A DNA stretch of 64,000 nucleotides, taken from NCBI RefSeq assembly GCF_016612995.1, contig NZ_JAEOAH010000017.1, positions 78,453 through 142,452 on the forward strand. The letters run 5' to 3'. A program made the translations under genes and the position numbers. Below the pieces are notes generated by a model. That model saw nothing but the letters and a program-made list of their open reading frames with translations. It did no database searches and had not been told where the DNA came from. Positions 9,733 through 18,359 of this stretch are shown here, in pieces (position 1 is the stretch's first letter; the number at the start of each line of letters is the position of its first letter). The stretch comes from Viridibacillus soli. Lineage in GTDB: Bacteria > Bacillota > Bacilli > Bacillales_A > Planococcaceae.

Positions 9733-9783
9733 AAAAAAAGAACTGCCCCCTTGCCGATTCACAGATCAACTTTAGGACAGTTC
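9733..9783 (-). terminator. Terminator of the cobalamin operon
   Basis: Inverted repeat 9740-9748 with 9775-9783; on the minus strand it forms a 9-bp stem with one G-U pair, followed by seven U. It starts 5 bases after the cblS stop codon. Confidence 0.85.
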
Positions 9784-9787
9784 CGTT

Positions 9788-10465
9788 TTAATCAAAAATA
9801 ATGCGTTCTAATAATGGGCCGAAATGTTGCTCTGCTGCTTGCATTTTCTCTTCAGAAATGCCGAGTAAAATAACTGTCGCTGGGCCGGCTGTTTTTTCGC
9901 AGTCTAGTGAGCTTGTAAAAGAAAAATCTCCGAGCAATCTTCTAACTTCAGAGAAAATTCCCTTTGATCCAACCGGCCATACACGTTCTACAATATTTGT
10001 ATCAAGCGCATTTTTCACAAATAATAAATTCGCGATGTATTTTGGCTGCTCTAGTAATTCATTCCCTACTAATGGTTTACCAAATGTAAACCATTGTAGT
10101 GTTTTGGCTTCCGGCAGCGGGCGAACCGGAGCTCCAATCATTGTGACAGCAACACCAGATTGCAAAGTTGGCATATTCGTTTCTGAGCTGCCTTTGATTG
10201 GCGGCACCGGCAAACTTAGCTCATCAAAGAGCCAAGTGATGCCTTTCACATACCGCTCCCAGCTCGCTTCACTGCTGAAATTATGCATAATGATTGCTTC
10301 CGGTTCTGCTCCTGCTGCCCATTGCTCTAGTAAAGTCACACGGGCAGAATAATAACTTGTTACATCATCGGGCACTTGAACGATATCTTGTTCTTTTTCT
10401 CCAATTGCGCCGGAATTATCAGTTGTTACAATAAAACCATTCGATAATTGCATCGCATTTCTCAT
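9788..10465 (-). CDS. cblS: Alpha-ribazole kinase, CblS-like (PurM/AIR-synthase-related)
   Basis: A 225-residue protein of the PurM/ThiL-like ATP-binding type; GSSETNMPTLQSGVAVTMIG-like sequence near residues 100-120 resembles the family's nucleotide-binding region. In Geobacillus and Listeria, CblS phosphorylates alpha-ribazole imported by CblT, giving alpha-ribazole phosphate for the nucleotide loop of cobalamin. Here it lies 3 nt downstream of a cblT-like gene as the last gene of the B12 operon, and the window contains no cobT. The assignment rests on family resemblance plus this pairing. The ATG at 10465 has GAGG 11 nt upstream. Confidence 0.78.
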   Translation of the reverse strand: MRNAMQLSNGFIVTTDNSGAIGEKEQDIVQVPDDVTSYYSARVTLLEQWAAGAEPEAIIMHNFSSEASWERYVKGITWLFDELSLPVPPIKGSSETNMPTLQSGVAVTMIGAPVRPLPEAKTLQWFTFGKPLVGNELLEQPKYIANLLFVKNALDTNIVERVWPVGSKGIFSEVRRLLGDFSFTSSLDCEKTAGPATVILLGISEEKMQAAEQHFGPLLERIIFD

Positions 10466-10468
10466 TTT

Positions 10469-10948
10469 TTAGTGTGCCTCTTTTCTTTGAAAGGCACGAG
10501 ATAATACGGGCATACCAATCGCTGCAATCGTAATGTTTAAAACTGTTGCTATAAAAATACCAGGTACTGCTGAAAAGAAAAATGCAGGAGAAATAATCCA
10601 ATAAAATGGCAGTGGAGATAAAATACCGTTAGCAATAATAGCAAAAATCCATTTCGAATACGTTCTACCTGCATGGTGAAGCTTAGCAAAACCCCATAAT
10701 ACTAGGAACATTTCTGCTGCAATAAGGAAATGTAATGGACCAAGGGCAAATCCACCTGTCATCGCAGATACGAGGTGGCCAATCGCGGCCGCTGCACCTG
10801 CTGCTACTGGTGGTAAAAAGACTGCACCTAAAAAGGCAGGCGCCGAATCCAGTGCCGCTGAACTAATACCAACCGGTACTTTTATCATGGATCCAACTGC
10901 ACATAGAGCTGCAATTATCGCTGTTAATGTTAATGTTCTAAGCTTCAT
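10469..10948 (-). CDS. cblT: Alpha-ribazole transporter, CblT-like (ECF S-component type)
   Basis: A hydrophobic protein of 159 residues from the preferred ATG at 10948 (MKLRTLTLTA), with five or six predicted membrane segments typical of ECF-transporter substrate-binding subunits (LTAIIAALCAVGSMIKVPVG; GPLHFLIAAEMFLVLWG; FSAVPGIFIATVLNITIAA). CblT proteins take up alpha-ribazole for cobalamin salvage. The gene starts 10 nt after pduO and is followed directly by cblS. The open frame extends upstream to 11035, but that part overlaps the pduO coding sequence and is not hydrophobic, so I do not include it. AAAGGA lies about 14 nt before the ATG, which is long. Confidence 0.8.
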   Translation of the reverse strand: MKLRTLTLTAIIAALCAVGSMIKVPVGISSAALDSAPAFLGAVFLPPVAAGAAAAIGHLVSAMTGGFALGPLHFLIAAEMFLVLWGFAKLHHAGRTYSKWIFAIIANGILSPLPFYWIISPAFFFSAVPGIFIATVLNITIAAIGMPVLSRAFQRKEAH

Positions 10949-10958
10949 ATTCGTGTAT

Positions 10959-11555
10959 TCATTCCTTTGCTTTTCTTGAACGTCCGCCATCTTTAAACAC
11001 TTTTGCACTACGAACGTATTCATTATCAGGTACATTTAAACGTGCGTTCACTACGCGCGCTGCTGCAAATAAATAATCAGATAAACGGTTTAAATAGCGT
11101 TGTACAACTAATGGTACATCGCCTTCTTCTGTTTCTTTTAATAACGTGACCATTTGGCGCTCCGCACGACGTGTGATTGTACGTGCAATATGCAATGTAG
11201 CTGCTGCAGGTGAGCCACCAGGTAAGATAAATCGTTCAAGTAAAGGTGGTTCATCCATTAATACATCAATGCGTTTTTCCATAACTTGAATAGGCTCTTC
11301 TGTCATTTTGTAATGGCGTTCCTTCATGACGTTTGCAAGGTCCCCACCACAATCGAATAATTCGTTTTGCATAGATTCTAAGTCTTCTAATATATCTTGG
11401 AATATAACAGGATCTAGTTCAGTCATCGCCTTACCGATAAATGAATTTAATTCATCAATTGTACCGTATGTTTCAACGCGTTGATTGTCTTTGTCCACTC
11501 GTGCTCCGATAATACTTGTTTTCCCCTTATCACCTGTACGTGTGTATAAATTCAT
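10959..11555 (-). CDS. pduO: PduO-type corrinoid adenosyltransferase
   Basis: Transfers the adenosyl group of ATP to reduced corrinoid to make the coenzyme form needed by IcmF. A 198-residue helical protein with the PduO signatures YTRTGDKGKTSIIG at the N-terminus (ATP binding), VETYGTIDELNSFIG, ARTITRRAERQMV and RYLNRLSDYLFAAARVVN. ATG at 11555 follows AAGGATGAGAG. It lies between the second CobU-like gene and cblT in the riboswitch-controlled operon. The length and motifs are complete. Confidence 0.93.
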   Translation of the reverse strand: MNLYTRTGDKGKTSIIGARVDKDNQRVETYGTIDELNSFIGKAMTELDPVIFQDILEDLESMQNELFDCGGDLANVMKERHYKMTEEPIQVMEKRIDVLMDEPPLLERFILPGGSPAAATLHIARTITRRAERQMVTLLKETEEGDVPLVVQRYLNRLSDYLFAAARVVNARLNVPDNEYVRSAKVFKDGGRSRKAKE

Positions 11556-11576
11556 CTCTCATCCTTCTTTCCTGTT

Positions 11577-11978
11577 TTATTTTATTGGTTCAGCTATACC
11601 ATACCAAATACGAGTAATTTGTGGGCTAATTTTAAATAATTGCTGATAAAATCTTCCACAAACATCACGGAGTTTACGGGCGTTGGCTTCGATTGGAACG
11701 ATACCTCTGCCCATCTCAGTCACAATAACGATAAGTTCCCTCGATGCATCTAATACTTTAAGCTGTTCTATAAACTCAGCTGCCAACGTATCCTCATCCA
11801 TTTCCAGTTTGTCTGCCAATACATGTTCAAGTCCAGCAACAACGATTGTCGCAGCTTCAGGCATCACCATCGGCAGCTCGCCTTCTAGCCATGCTATATC
11901 TTGTTTGCCCTGCTCTTCTAGCCAGCTTCTTACATATTGCCTTTTGCCGTTATAGGCTCCACCGATAAAAACGTGCAT
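11577..11978 (-). CDS. CobU-like protein, short paralogue with degenerate P-loop
   Basis: A 133-residue protein related to the adenosylcobinamide kinase/guanylyltransferase CobU. It begins at the P-loop region, but the sequence is GGAYNGKR, with Arg in place of Ser/Thr after the Lys. The middle region that carries the guanylylated His in CobU is absent. The C-terminal half keeps the family motif (VTEMGRGIVPIEANARKLRDV). The gene overlaps the cobC 3' end by 49 bp and has its own GAGGAGGG ribosome binding site inside cobC. A full-size CobU lies four genes upstream that has the opposite pattern of conserved motifs. It may be an accessory subunit or a decayed duplicate. Confidence 0.7.
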   Translation of the reverse strand: MHVFIGGAYNGKRQYVRSWLEEQGKQDIAWLEGELPMVMPEAATIVVAGLEHVLADKLEMDEDTLAAEFIEQLKVLDASRELIVIVTEMGRGIVPIEANARKLRDVCGRFYQQLFKISPQITRIWYGIAEPIK

Positions 11979-12529
11979 CGTTGTCCCTCCTCAAACTGTT
12001 TTATTGTTGACCAATGTAATAGAAAACGTTCTTCATGCGACACTTGCCATTCCCAGAACGTTTTTTCCTCCGGTGCAAATTGCATGAGCATTGCTCTAAT
12101 TGAACCTCCATGCGCGACAATTCTGTAATGCGACAATCCTTTTGGCAAAGATTTCACAGCTTCTGTAACGCGAAACATGACTTGTTTTAATGTTTCTCCA
12201 TTAGGTGGGGCTAATTCATAAGGATTGTCGATCCAATTACGATATGCGTATAAATCTTTTAACTGCTCATATGTTTGGCATTCAAAATCACCGAAGTAGC
12301 TTTCACGAAACCCTCTATTATTTATGTAATTAGCATTTGGAAAATAACAAGCAGCTGTTTCCTCGCAACGTTTTAAATCACTGCCGAAAACGACAGTTGC
12401 TAATTCATCAATAATCGGCAAATCTTGATTCAGAATAATTGACTCATCAGTCCAGCCAAGATATTTTCTCTCCACATTACTTTTCGTTTTTGCATGGCGC
12501 ATTAGCTCAACAGTAATAGCGTAATCCAT
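11930..12529 (-). CDS. cobC: Histidine phosphatase, probable alpha-ribazole phosphatase (CobC-like)
   Basis: A 199-residue member of the phosphoglycerate-mutase-like histidine phosphatases: N-terminal LMRHAKT holds the nucleophilic His (variant of RHGET), FGDFECQTYEQL resembles the acidic motif, and VAHGGSIR holds the second catalytic His. In the late cobalamin pathway CobC removes the phosphate from alpha-ribazole phosphate or from adenosylcobalamin phosphate. Context between cobS and a CobU-like gene supports this over a general phosphatase. It starts inside the cobS 3' end (28-bp overlap) with GGAGG 7 nt upstream of the ATG. Confidence 0.8.
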   Translation of the reverse strand: MDYAITVELMRHAKTKSNVERKYLGWTDESIILNQDLPIIDELATVVFGSDLKRCEETAACYFPNANYINNRGFRESYFGDFECQTYEQLKDLYAYRNWIDNPYELAPPNGETLKQVMFRVTEAVKSLPKGLSHYRIVAHGGSIRAMLMQFAPEEKTFWEWQVSHEERFLLHWSTIKQFEEGQRCTFLSVEPITAKGNM

Positions 12530-13278
12530 AAAATGGCCTCCATTCCTTCGATAAAGGCGCCAAGTAAATCACCCGAACTACCCCGAAAATTACGCAAGGT
12601 CCAAATTTTATAAAGACCTGATGATATGATAGCAATCGCAAATAAAATGAGTGGTATGACAAAATCTCCGCTCCACCAAATAATGACTGGCATGCCAATG
12701 AGCATAGAAATACAAGTCATAGCAAGAAATCGAGGTGCGTATAATTTTTCTTTAAAAAAGTATGCAAGCCCTTTTTCCTTTGAACATTTCGTTTGGATAA
12801 AGTATAAGGACATCCCAAGCCGCGCCAAAAAAGGTACCGTGACGAGCCATACAATCGAAAGTCCACCATTCGCAATCAATTCTGCTATAAAGAAAATCTT
12901 CGTTAATACTAAAAATAATAATGACATCGCACCAAAAGCACCAATACGGGGATCATCTAAAATTTCAAGTCGTTTCTCTGTATCTCGATATGAAAAAAAT
13001 GCGTCTCCCATATCGACCCAACCGTCTAAATGCAAACCACCTGTACAAATGATAAATCCAAGAACGAGTATAAATGCTGTTAATAAGGGGCTAATATCAG
13101 TCCACGTTTGCAAACTATAAAAAAGAGCTGCTATGACAGCACCCATTAACGCGCCTAACCACGGTAAAAATGAAAACATACTCGTAATCGTCGGCTTTGT
13201 CAGCGGTAACTCCTTCTGAACTGGCACGACAGTAAAAAATTGAAAGGCAAGTAAAATACCATAAATAATCATGCGCAA
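12502..13278 (-). CDS. cobS: Adenosylcobinamide-GDP ribazoletransferase (cobalamin synthase)
   Basis: Joins adenosylcobinamide-GDP to alpha-ribazole (or its phosphate), completing the lower ligand. An integral membrane protein of 258 residues with six or seven hydrophobic helices and the CobS signature GGLHLDGWVDMGDAFFS followed by ILDDPRIGAFG. Start taken as the TTG at 13278, 7 nt after AGGGGG; an ATG two codons later has 13-nt spacing. It lies 26 nt after cobU. Confidence 0.92.
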   Translation of the reverse strand: MRMIIYGILLAFQFFTVVPVQKELPLTKPTITSMFSFLPWLGALMGAVIAALFYSLQTWTDISPLLTAFILVLGFIICTGGLHLDGWVDMGDAFFSYRDTEKRLEILDDPRIGAFGAMSLLFLVLTKIFFIAELIANGGLSIVWLVTVPFLARLGMSLYFIQTKCSKEKGLAYFFKEKLYAPRFLAMTCISMLIGMPVIIWWSGDFVIPLILFAIAIISSGLYKIWTLRNFRGSSGDLLGAFIEGMEAILWITLLLLS

Positions 13279-13304
13279 AAGAGCACCCCCTTACTAAATC
13301 GATA

Positions 13305-13877
13305 TTATTTCCATTGATGCATTTGTCCATATTCCATTTCAATTGCAGTTGTTGCTTCTGCTACAAACCATTGATGTATGCGGCCTAGCCACTGTTGATA
13401 AAGGCTTACTTCATAACTAGTTGAAAGCGGTTCATCTAGCACTTCATTGGAGACAACGACAAGCGGAATACTTCTTTTTCGTAATGTACGAATCGTATTT
13501 TGCATCGCTATAAATTTTCGCTCTAGACAACCCTCTTTTTGAAAACAACTAACCCCCTTTTCATAGCCATCATAAAATTCATTTGTTAGCCAAGTAGTGA
13601 CGCAATCCCATAAAATTGCGTCACCGACTTTTACTTTAGTAAGAACCTTTGGGAAATCAGTAGACTGCTCAATTGTCTTCCATTGTTGCCCAGCACGATC
13701 ATTTTGATGGCGCGCGATACGCTGTTTCATTTCTTCGTCAAACGCGACACCTGTTGCAACATACACAAGATGCTTTTTTGGCATTGTAGATGCTAAACCT
13801 TCTAGGCACTTTTCTGCATAGGCACTTTTACCACTACGCACGCCTCCTGTTATAAAGACGAGTTCACTTGAAACCAT
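13305..13877 (-). CDS. cobU: Adenosylcobinamide kinase/guanylyltransferase (CobU/CobP)
   Basis: Phosphorylates adenosylcobinamide and transfers GMP to it. A 190-residue protein with an intact P-loop GGVRSGKS (residues about 11-18), YVATGVAFDEEMKQRIARHQ carrying the expected guanylylated His, the following W-K-T-I-E element and a Walker-B-like ILWDCVT. The C-terminus departs from the family: SNEV is followed by LDEPLSTSYEV rather than the usual GxGIVP-type motif, which is instead kept in the short CobU-like paralogue downstream. The ATG at 13877 lies inside the cobD 3' end (28-bp overlap) and follows GGAGG. Confidence 0.86.
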   Translation of the reverse strand: MVSSELVFITGGVRSGKSAYAEKCLEGLASTMPKKHLVYVATGVAFDEEMKQRIARHQNDRAGQQWKTIEQSTDFPKVLTKVKVGDAILWDCVTTWLTNEFYDGYEKGVSCFQKEGCLERKFIAMQNTIRTLRKRSIPLVVVSNEVLDEPLSTSYEVSLYQQWLGRIHQWFVAEATTAIEMEYGQMHQWK

Positions 13878-14944
13878 TGCGTCATCGCCTCCTCTAATCT
13901 CTCCATTGCTTCAGGTGCTTTCATGCCCACTCGGAACCATGCACCTTCCATTCCAATAAAATTCTCCGTATGTCTAAGCACTATGCCACGCTCTAGCAAA
14001 TACATGAAAAATGCTTTCGACTGCTCACTATTCGGTAATTGAAAACTTACATAATTCGTCACACTATCCGTGACAAGACAATTATTTTCACGTAAAAACA
14101 CTTGGAAACGCATACGCATTTTCGCTGCATATTCGCAAGCTTGCTGGCGAAATACATCTTGCTCCTTACTTAAACAATGTGCACCAATTTCGGCTGCTAA
14201 ACCATTAATATGCCAATGAGGCGCTAATCTTTGTATTTCATTTGAGACTTCAGAAGATGCCACCATATAGCCAAGTCGAATACCTGCAATCGCGTACATT
14301 TTCGTCATAGAACGGACGATAATTAGATGGGGGTTTTGCGTTACTGCATTTATGAAGGATTCCCCCTCATCAACAAAGTCTATAAAAGCTTCATCTAAAA
14401 CGATGCTACAATTAGCACTTTTTGCCGAAGCAATCAACTGTTGAATATCCTTTTTTGGTGGCAATACACCAGTCGGATTATTAGGAGTACAAAGATATAG
14501 AACATCTGCATTTTGCATAGCATGTTGAAGTTCGTCTAATGGTAACTTCCAACTGGCGATATCTTCACAAATAACGTGCTGTATTTCTACATCATTTCCC
14601 TTTAATGTCGCTTCATATTCAGAAAAGGTTGGATGTACAATAATTGCATTATTTCCCCGGAAATATGTCGCAAGAAGCGAGAATATTTCTGCCGCACCAT
14701 TACCTAAAACGATGCTTTCTGTAGAAATGCCATGATAATTAGCGACAGTAGATAGAAAGGGCTCGCCTTCTGGATCCGGATAGCGCTGCAATAATGGTAA
14801 GAAATTTCCCCAATCATTTTTGATAAAGTCCGGTGCTCCTGCAGGATTTACATTTTCGCTGAAGTCCAATATATTACTAGGCTGTTTGATACCCAGCTGC
14901 GCAAATAAACGATGTGGATTTGCTCCGTGATTAGGTAATGACAA
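13850..14944 (-). CDS. cobD: Threonine-phosphate decarboxylase (CobD-type, HisC fold)
   Basis: PLP enzyme that makes (R)-1-amino-2-propanol phosphate, the aminopropanol linker of cobalamin. It is 364 residues, fold type I aminotransferase: substrate region LDFSENVNPAG, TPNNPTG, VLDEAFIDF and the PLP Lys in SMTKMYAIAGIRLGY. The N-terminal MSLPNHGANPHR is typical of CobD rather than of histidinol-phosphate aminotransferase, and the context supports it. The start is TTG, 7 nt after GGAGGG. It overlaps cbiB by 14 bp. Confidence 0.9.
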   Translation of the reverse strand: MSLPNHGANPHRLFAQLGIKQPSNILDFSENVNPAGAPDFIKNDWGNFLPLLQRYPDPEGEPFLSTVANYHGISTESIVLGNGAAEIFSLLATYFRGNNAIIVHPTFSEYEATLKGNDVEIQHVICEDIASWKLPLDELQHAMQNADVLYLCTPNNPTGVLPPKKDIQQLIASAKSANCSIVLDEAFIDFVDEGESFINAVTQNPHLIIVRSMTKMYAIAGIRLGYMVASSEVSNEIQRLAPHWHINGLAAEIGAHCLSKEQDVFRQQACEYAAKMRMRFQVFLRENNCLVTDSVTNYVSFQLPNSEQSKAFFMYLLERGIVLRHTENFIGMEGAWFRVGMKAPEAMERLEEAMTQWFQVNSSL

Positions 14945-15887
14945 CGTAAATCCCTCCCAAAATGACCATCAGTAGCCAAAATAATACTGTCACAGATTGC
15001 ATCTGTTCAATAGATCGTTTAATATGCTGTGGCGCTAATTCAATAAGACGCTCACCCATTTTCGCACGATTAGAGACAATACCTTTATAGCTATTAACAC
15101 CACCTAGTTGAATACCTAATTGATACGCAGTAGCCGCTTCTAGCCAGCCACTATTCGGGCTCGGATGCTTTTTGGCATCCCGCAACCACCCTTTTATGCG
15201 ATATGTAAATGATTTTCCACTGTCATTTCTTGTCCCTATCATAAGCAGTAAACCGGTCATTCTACTTGGTACATAATTTAATACATCGTCCACATGTGCT
15301 GCAACGTATCCGAAATCAGCAAAGCGCTCATTTTTGTAGGCAACCATGGAATCGAGTGTATTTACTGCCTTATACATCCACAATCCAGCCCCGCCGAATA
15401 AAAACGCCCAAAATAGAGGTGCTGTTACACCATCGCTCGTATTTTCGGATACTGTCTCAACAACACCGCGGGTCACTTCAGGTACTGTTAAATGATCTGT
15501 GTCGCGACCTACAATCCAAGATAATTTCACACGTGCTTCCTGTAAATCCCCAGCCACAAGCGGATTGTATACATCTAATGCCGCTTCTTTTAAACTCTTT
15601 TGCGCTAAGCCAACAGCAATTAAAACGGATTCAACAAGAATACCTAAGAAAATATCAATAGAATAAGCTATGTAAGTCACCGCAAATGACATAGCTGTTG
15701 TTAAACCGACAACAATTATGACGAGGAACAACCCCTTTAACTTACGGTTATTCCCTTTATTCAATCGTTCTGTTAGCTTAGCAATGAGCGTGCCAATCCA
15801 GCGTACGGGGTGTGGCATGTTAGGTGGATCACCGATTAAACGATCTAACGCGACCCCGATTGTACAAGCAAGTATATGTGCTAACAT
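14931..15887 (-). CDS. cbiB: Adenosylcobinamide-phosphate synthase CbiB
   Basis: Attaches the aminopropanol phosphate linker to adenosylcobyric acid. An integral membrane protein of 318 residues from the ATG at 15887 (MLAHILACTIGVALD). Seen: the family motif LIGDPPNMPHPVRWIG near the N-terminus, SENTSDGVTAPLFWAFLFG and NTLDSMVAYKNERFADFG, then hydrophobic helices to the C-terminus. The start is set by AAGGGATGG upstream and by its position 1 nt after the btuD-cbiZ stop; the frame is open further upstream but inside that gene. Confidence 0.93.
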   Translation of the reverse strand: MLAHILACTIGVALDRLIGDPPNMPHPVRWIGTLIAKLTERLNKGNNRKLKGLFLVIIVVGLTTAMSFAVTYIAYSIDIFLGILVESVLIAVGLAQKSLKEAALDVYNPLVAGDLQEARVKLSWIVGRDTDHLTVPEVTRGVVETVSENTSDGVTAPLFWAFLFGGAGLWMYKAVNTLDSMVAYKNERFADFGYVAAHVDDVLNYVPSRMTGLLLMIGTRNDSGKSFTYRIKGWLRDAKKHPSPNSGWLEAATAYQLGIQLGGVNSYKGIVSNRAKMGERLIELAPQHIKRSIEQMQSVTVLFWLLMVILGGIYVVIT

Positions 15888-15888
15888 T

Positions 15889-17361
15889 TTATATCCATCC
15901 CTTGGCACGTTTGTAATCTTGTAGCGCAATAACTGTAGTTTCAAAAACGCCCCGACCTATAAGCTTACCTATATCTGTAATAGGTCCAGCGTATTCCATA
16001 AACGTACCACTTTGAGTTGATGCAATGAGAAGACTATCTGTTGATGTGCCTGTTGCAATTGTATTTGATATCGGATCCATAATCTCTTCACTGTGCATAG
16101 CCTTTGTTTTTGCTTCTGTCGCTGTAATCATAGCTTGCATAAAGGATTCATCCGTTAACTTTCCGTTAATGATCACCCAAGTATTAATCGTTCCAATATA
16201 TGGCGCACTTACTCTTTCATGTGCCCTTGAAACATCTACTGCATTTCCAACACCTGCAGTTACAGCGACAATAATACTCCCTATAGAGCTTGAGAATTCT
16301 CGAATGACGACATGCTCCACCGCAACTGCCGTCATCATTGCTACCGTATTAGATGGCATAAAATCATGCTTCTCAAGATATCGCTTTAACTCCTCATGTG
16401 CATCTTCACACATATAATTCAGATCAACTGCACGATTGACGAATGACTGGAACCAACCAAAACCAGCGTTATGAACAGCTGAGGAGACCGCTTTTAATGG
16501 AAAATCAGTACGTAGCTCAACGAATTCATCACGTATTTTGAATTGTTCCTTCGTCACTACATATGGTGCATGCGACTCAGAAACTGACGGCATCAATGTT
16601 ACTTGCGGCTTTGGCAATTCTGGATGTGGATAGCTTGAGACACGTGTATTATATACTTCAAATATTTGTTGCTCTTTTAATACTTCATGTGGTTCCCCAA
16701 TAGCTCTCACACGCCCCTTTTCCATCAATAAAAGCTGATCGCAATATAGCGATGCTAAATTCATATCATGAAAAACAGAGACAACTGTTAAGCCATTTTG
16801 CACTGCCTCCAGGCGAATCATATCAAGTAATTGTCTCTGGTGTGCAATATCTAAATGATTGGTTGGTTCATCTAAAAGTAGAATATCGGCCTGCTGAGCA
16901 AGCGCTTGCGCTACAAATGTCCGTTGCTGCTCACCGCCAGATAAAAACTCAAGATTTGTATGTTCATAGCAATCGACACCTGTTTGCTGCATTGCCTTTT
17001 GTACTGCTTCTTCATCCTGTTCAGACCATGTTGAAAACCAACTATTTTGATGTGGATAGCGACCTAATGTTACCGTTTCACGTACCGTATGTGAAAAGGC
17101 ATGCGCATGAAGCTGAGGTAATACAGCAATTTTTCGTGCAAATGCTTTCGGTGAGAAAGTTTTGATATTTTGCTCTGCAATAAGTACTTGGCCATTTGTT
17201 GAAGGTAAAATGCCACTAATTACTTTTAATAACGTGGATTTACCACTACCATTTGGTCCTAATATGCCAAGAATTCCACCCTTTTTTACAGTAAACGAAA
17301 CGTCTTGTACTATCGGTTTGGCGGCGTCATAACCCCCAGTAATATGTTCTACAGTAAGCAT
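15889..17361 (-). CDS. btuD: Cobalamin ABC transporter ATPase fused to adenosylcobinamide amidohydrolase (BtuD-CbiZ)
   Basis: A 490-residue two-domain protein. Residues 1 to about 250 form an ABC ATPase: Walker A GPNGSGKST, signature LSGGEQQR, Walker B ILLLDEPTNHLD and the switch His in VFHDMN. Residues about 275-490 form a CbiZ domain, with GNAVDVSRAHE, NTWVIINGKLTDESF and ATGTSTDSLLIAS. CbiZ hydrolyses adenosyl-pseudocobinamide-type corrinoids to adenosylcobyric acid so that CbiB can rebuild them. The fusion couples import to remodelling. It starts 2 nt after the btuC stop codon and ends just before cbiB. Both domains look complete. Confidence 0.92.
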   Translation of the reverse strand: MLTVEHITGGYDAAKPIVQDVSFTVKKGGILGILGPNGSGKSTLLKVISGILPSTNGQVLIAEQNIKTFSPKAFARKIAVLPQLHAHAFSHTVRETVTLGRYPHQNSWFSTWSEQDEEAVQKAMQQTGVDCYEHTNLEFLSGGEQQRTFVAQALAQQADILLLDEPTNHLDIAHQRQLLDMIRLEAVQNGLTVVSVFHDMNLASLYCDQLLLMEKGRVRAIGEPHEVLKEQQIFEVYNTRVSSYPHPELPKPQVTLMPSVSESHAPYVVTKEQFKIRDEFVELRTDFPLKAVSSAVHNAGFGWFQSFVNRAVDLNYMCEDAHEELKRYLEKHDFMPSNTVAMMTAVAVEHVVIREFSSSIGSIIVAVTAGVGNAVDVSRAHERVSAPYIGTINTWVIINGKLTDESFMQAMITATEAKTKAMHSEEIMDPISNTIATGTSTDSLLIASTQSGTFMEYAGPITDIGKLIGRGVFETTVIALQDYKRAKGWI

Positions 17362-17363
17362 AA

Positions 17364-18359
17364 TTACGCACCTTTCGTTCTTCTCTGACGGAAAAAGATA
17401 TATGAAAATACAGGCGCACCGATAAATGCGGTAATAACGCCGATTGGTAATTCTGTTGGCGCAATAATTGTACGAGCAACCAAATCACAGATGATTAATA
17501 GTGACGCACCGTTAAGAAATGATAATGGTAAAAGATGTCGATGATCGGCACCGAATACTAATCGTGTCATATGTGGCACCACAAGTCCGACAAAACCAAT
17601 TGTTCCAGACACTGCAACCGCGGCACCTGTTAACATTGAACCACCTGTTAATATCATTATTTTGCTCTTTTTCACATCAACACCAAGATATTTTGCACGT
17701 TCTTCTCCAAATAACATTGCATTTAATTCGCGGCGATTTAACCATAATAAAAATGAACCGATAAGGACAAAAGGCCACACCATTTTGACATATGGCCAGC
17801 CACGCATCGAGACACTTCCCATAAGCCAACCAATAATTTGACGTAACTCCTCACCTGTTAAAGCAATCATCAACGAAATAACAGACCCTAAAAATGAACT
17901 AACGATAATGCCCGTTAAAATTAATGTCTCCATTTTCAGAGTTCGATCTACTAATCGTGCAAATGCCATCACACCCATCATCGCCAATAACGCCCCTATC
18001 ATGCTGAAGGTGGGTAATGTGTAAATACCTAAAATAGGGGTCGAAATGCCGAAAAAGAGCGTCACCACGGCACCTACTGAGGCACCAGATGACACTCCTA
18101 ACGTATACGGATCGGCGAGCGGGTTTTTCAGCAGCCCTTGGAAAGCCGCACCTGCAATTGCCAGTGAAGCTCCTACTAATCCTGCAAGCACAACGCGCGG
18201 CATGCGTATTTTCCACAATATATTCGTCGCGGTTGGATCCGCTGCCGTATTCCATAACGTGCTGATCGACACTTTAACAGAGCCAATCGATACACCTAGC
18301 CAAATACTAACGATTAAAATCACAATAGCTATGATGTATCCTAAGAACGTTTTTCTCAC
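17364..18359 (-). CDS. btuC: Cobalamin ABC transporter permease BtuC (FecCD family)
   Basis: A 331-residue permease with about ten hydrophobic helices and FecCD-family motifs (RMPRVVLAGLVGASLAIAG; NPLADPYTLGVSSGASVGA; GFVGLVVPHMTRLVFG). It moves cobalamin or cobinamide delivered by BtuF. The GTG start overlaps the btuF stop (GTGA) and uses AGAGG inside the btuF 3' end. Assignment to corrinoids rather than siderophores rests on the riboswitch and on the fused CbiZ domain of the next gene. Confidence 0.9.
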   Translation of the reverse strand: MRKTFLGYIIAIVILIVSIWLGVSIGSVKVSISTLWNTAADPTATNILWKIRMPRVVLAGLVGASLAIAGAAFQGLLKNPLADPYTLGVSSGASVGAVVTLFFGISTPILGIYTLPTFSMIGALLAMMGVMAFARLVDRTLKMETLILTGIIVSSFLGSVISLMIALTGEELRQIIGWLMGSVSMRGWPYVKMVWPFVLIGSFLLWLNRRELNAMLFGEERAKYLGVDVKKSKIMILTGGSMLTGAAVAVSGTIGFVGLVVPHMTRLVFGADHRHLLPLSFLNGASLLIICDLVARTIIAPTELPIGVITAFIGAPVFSYIFFRQRRTKGA

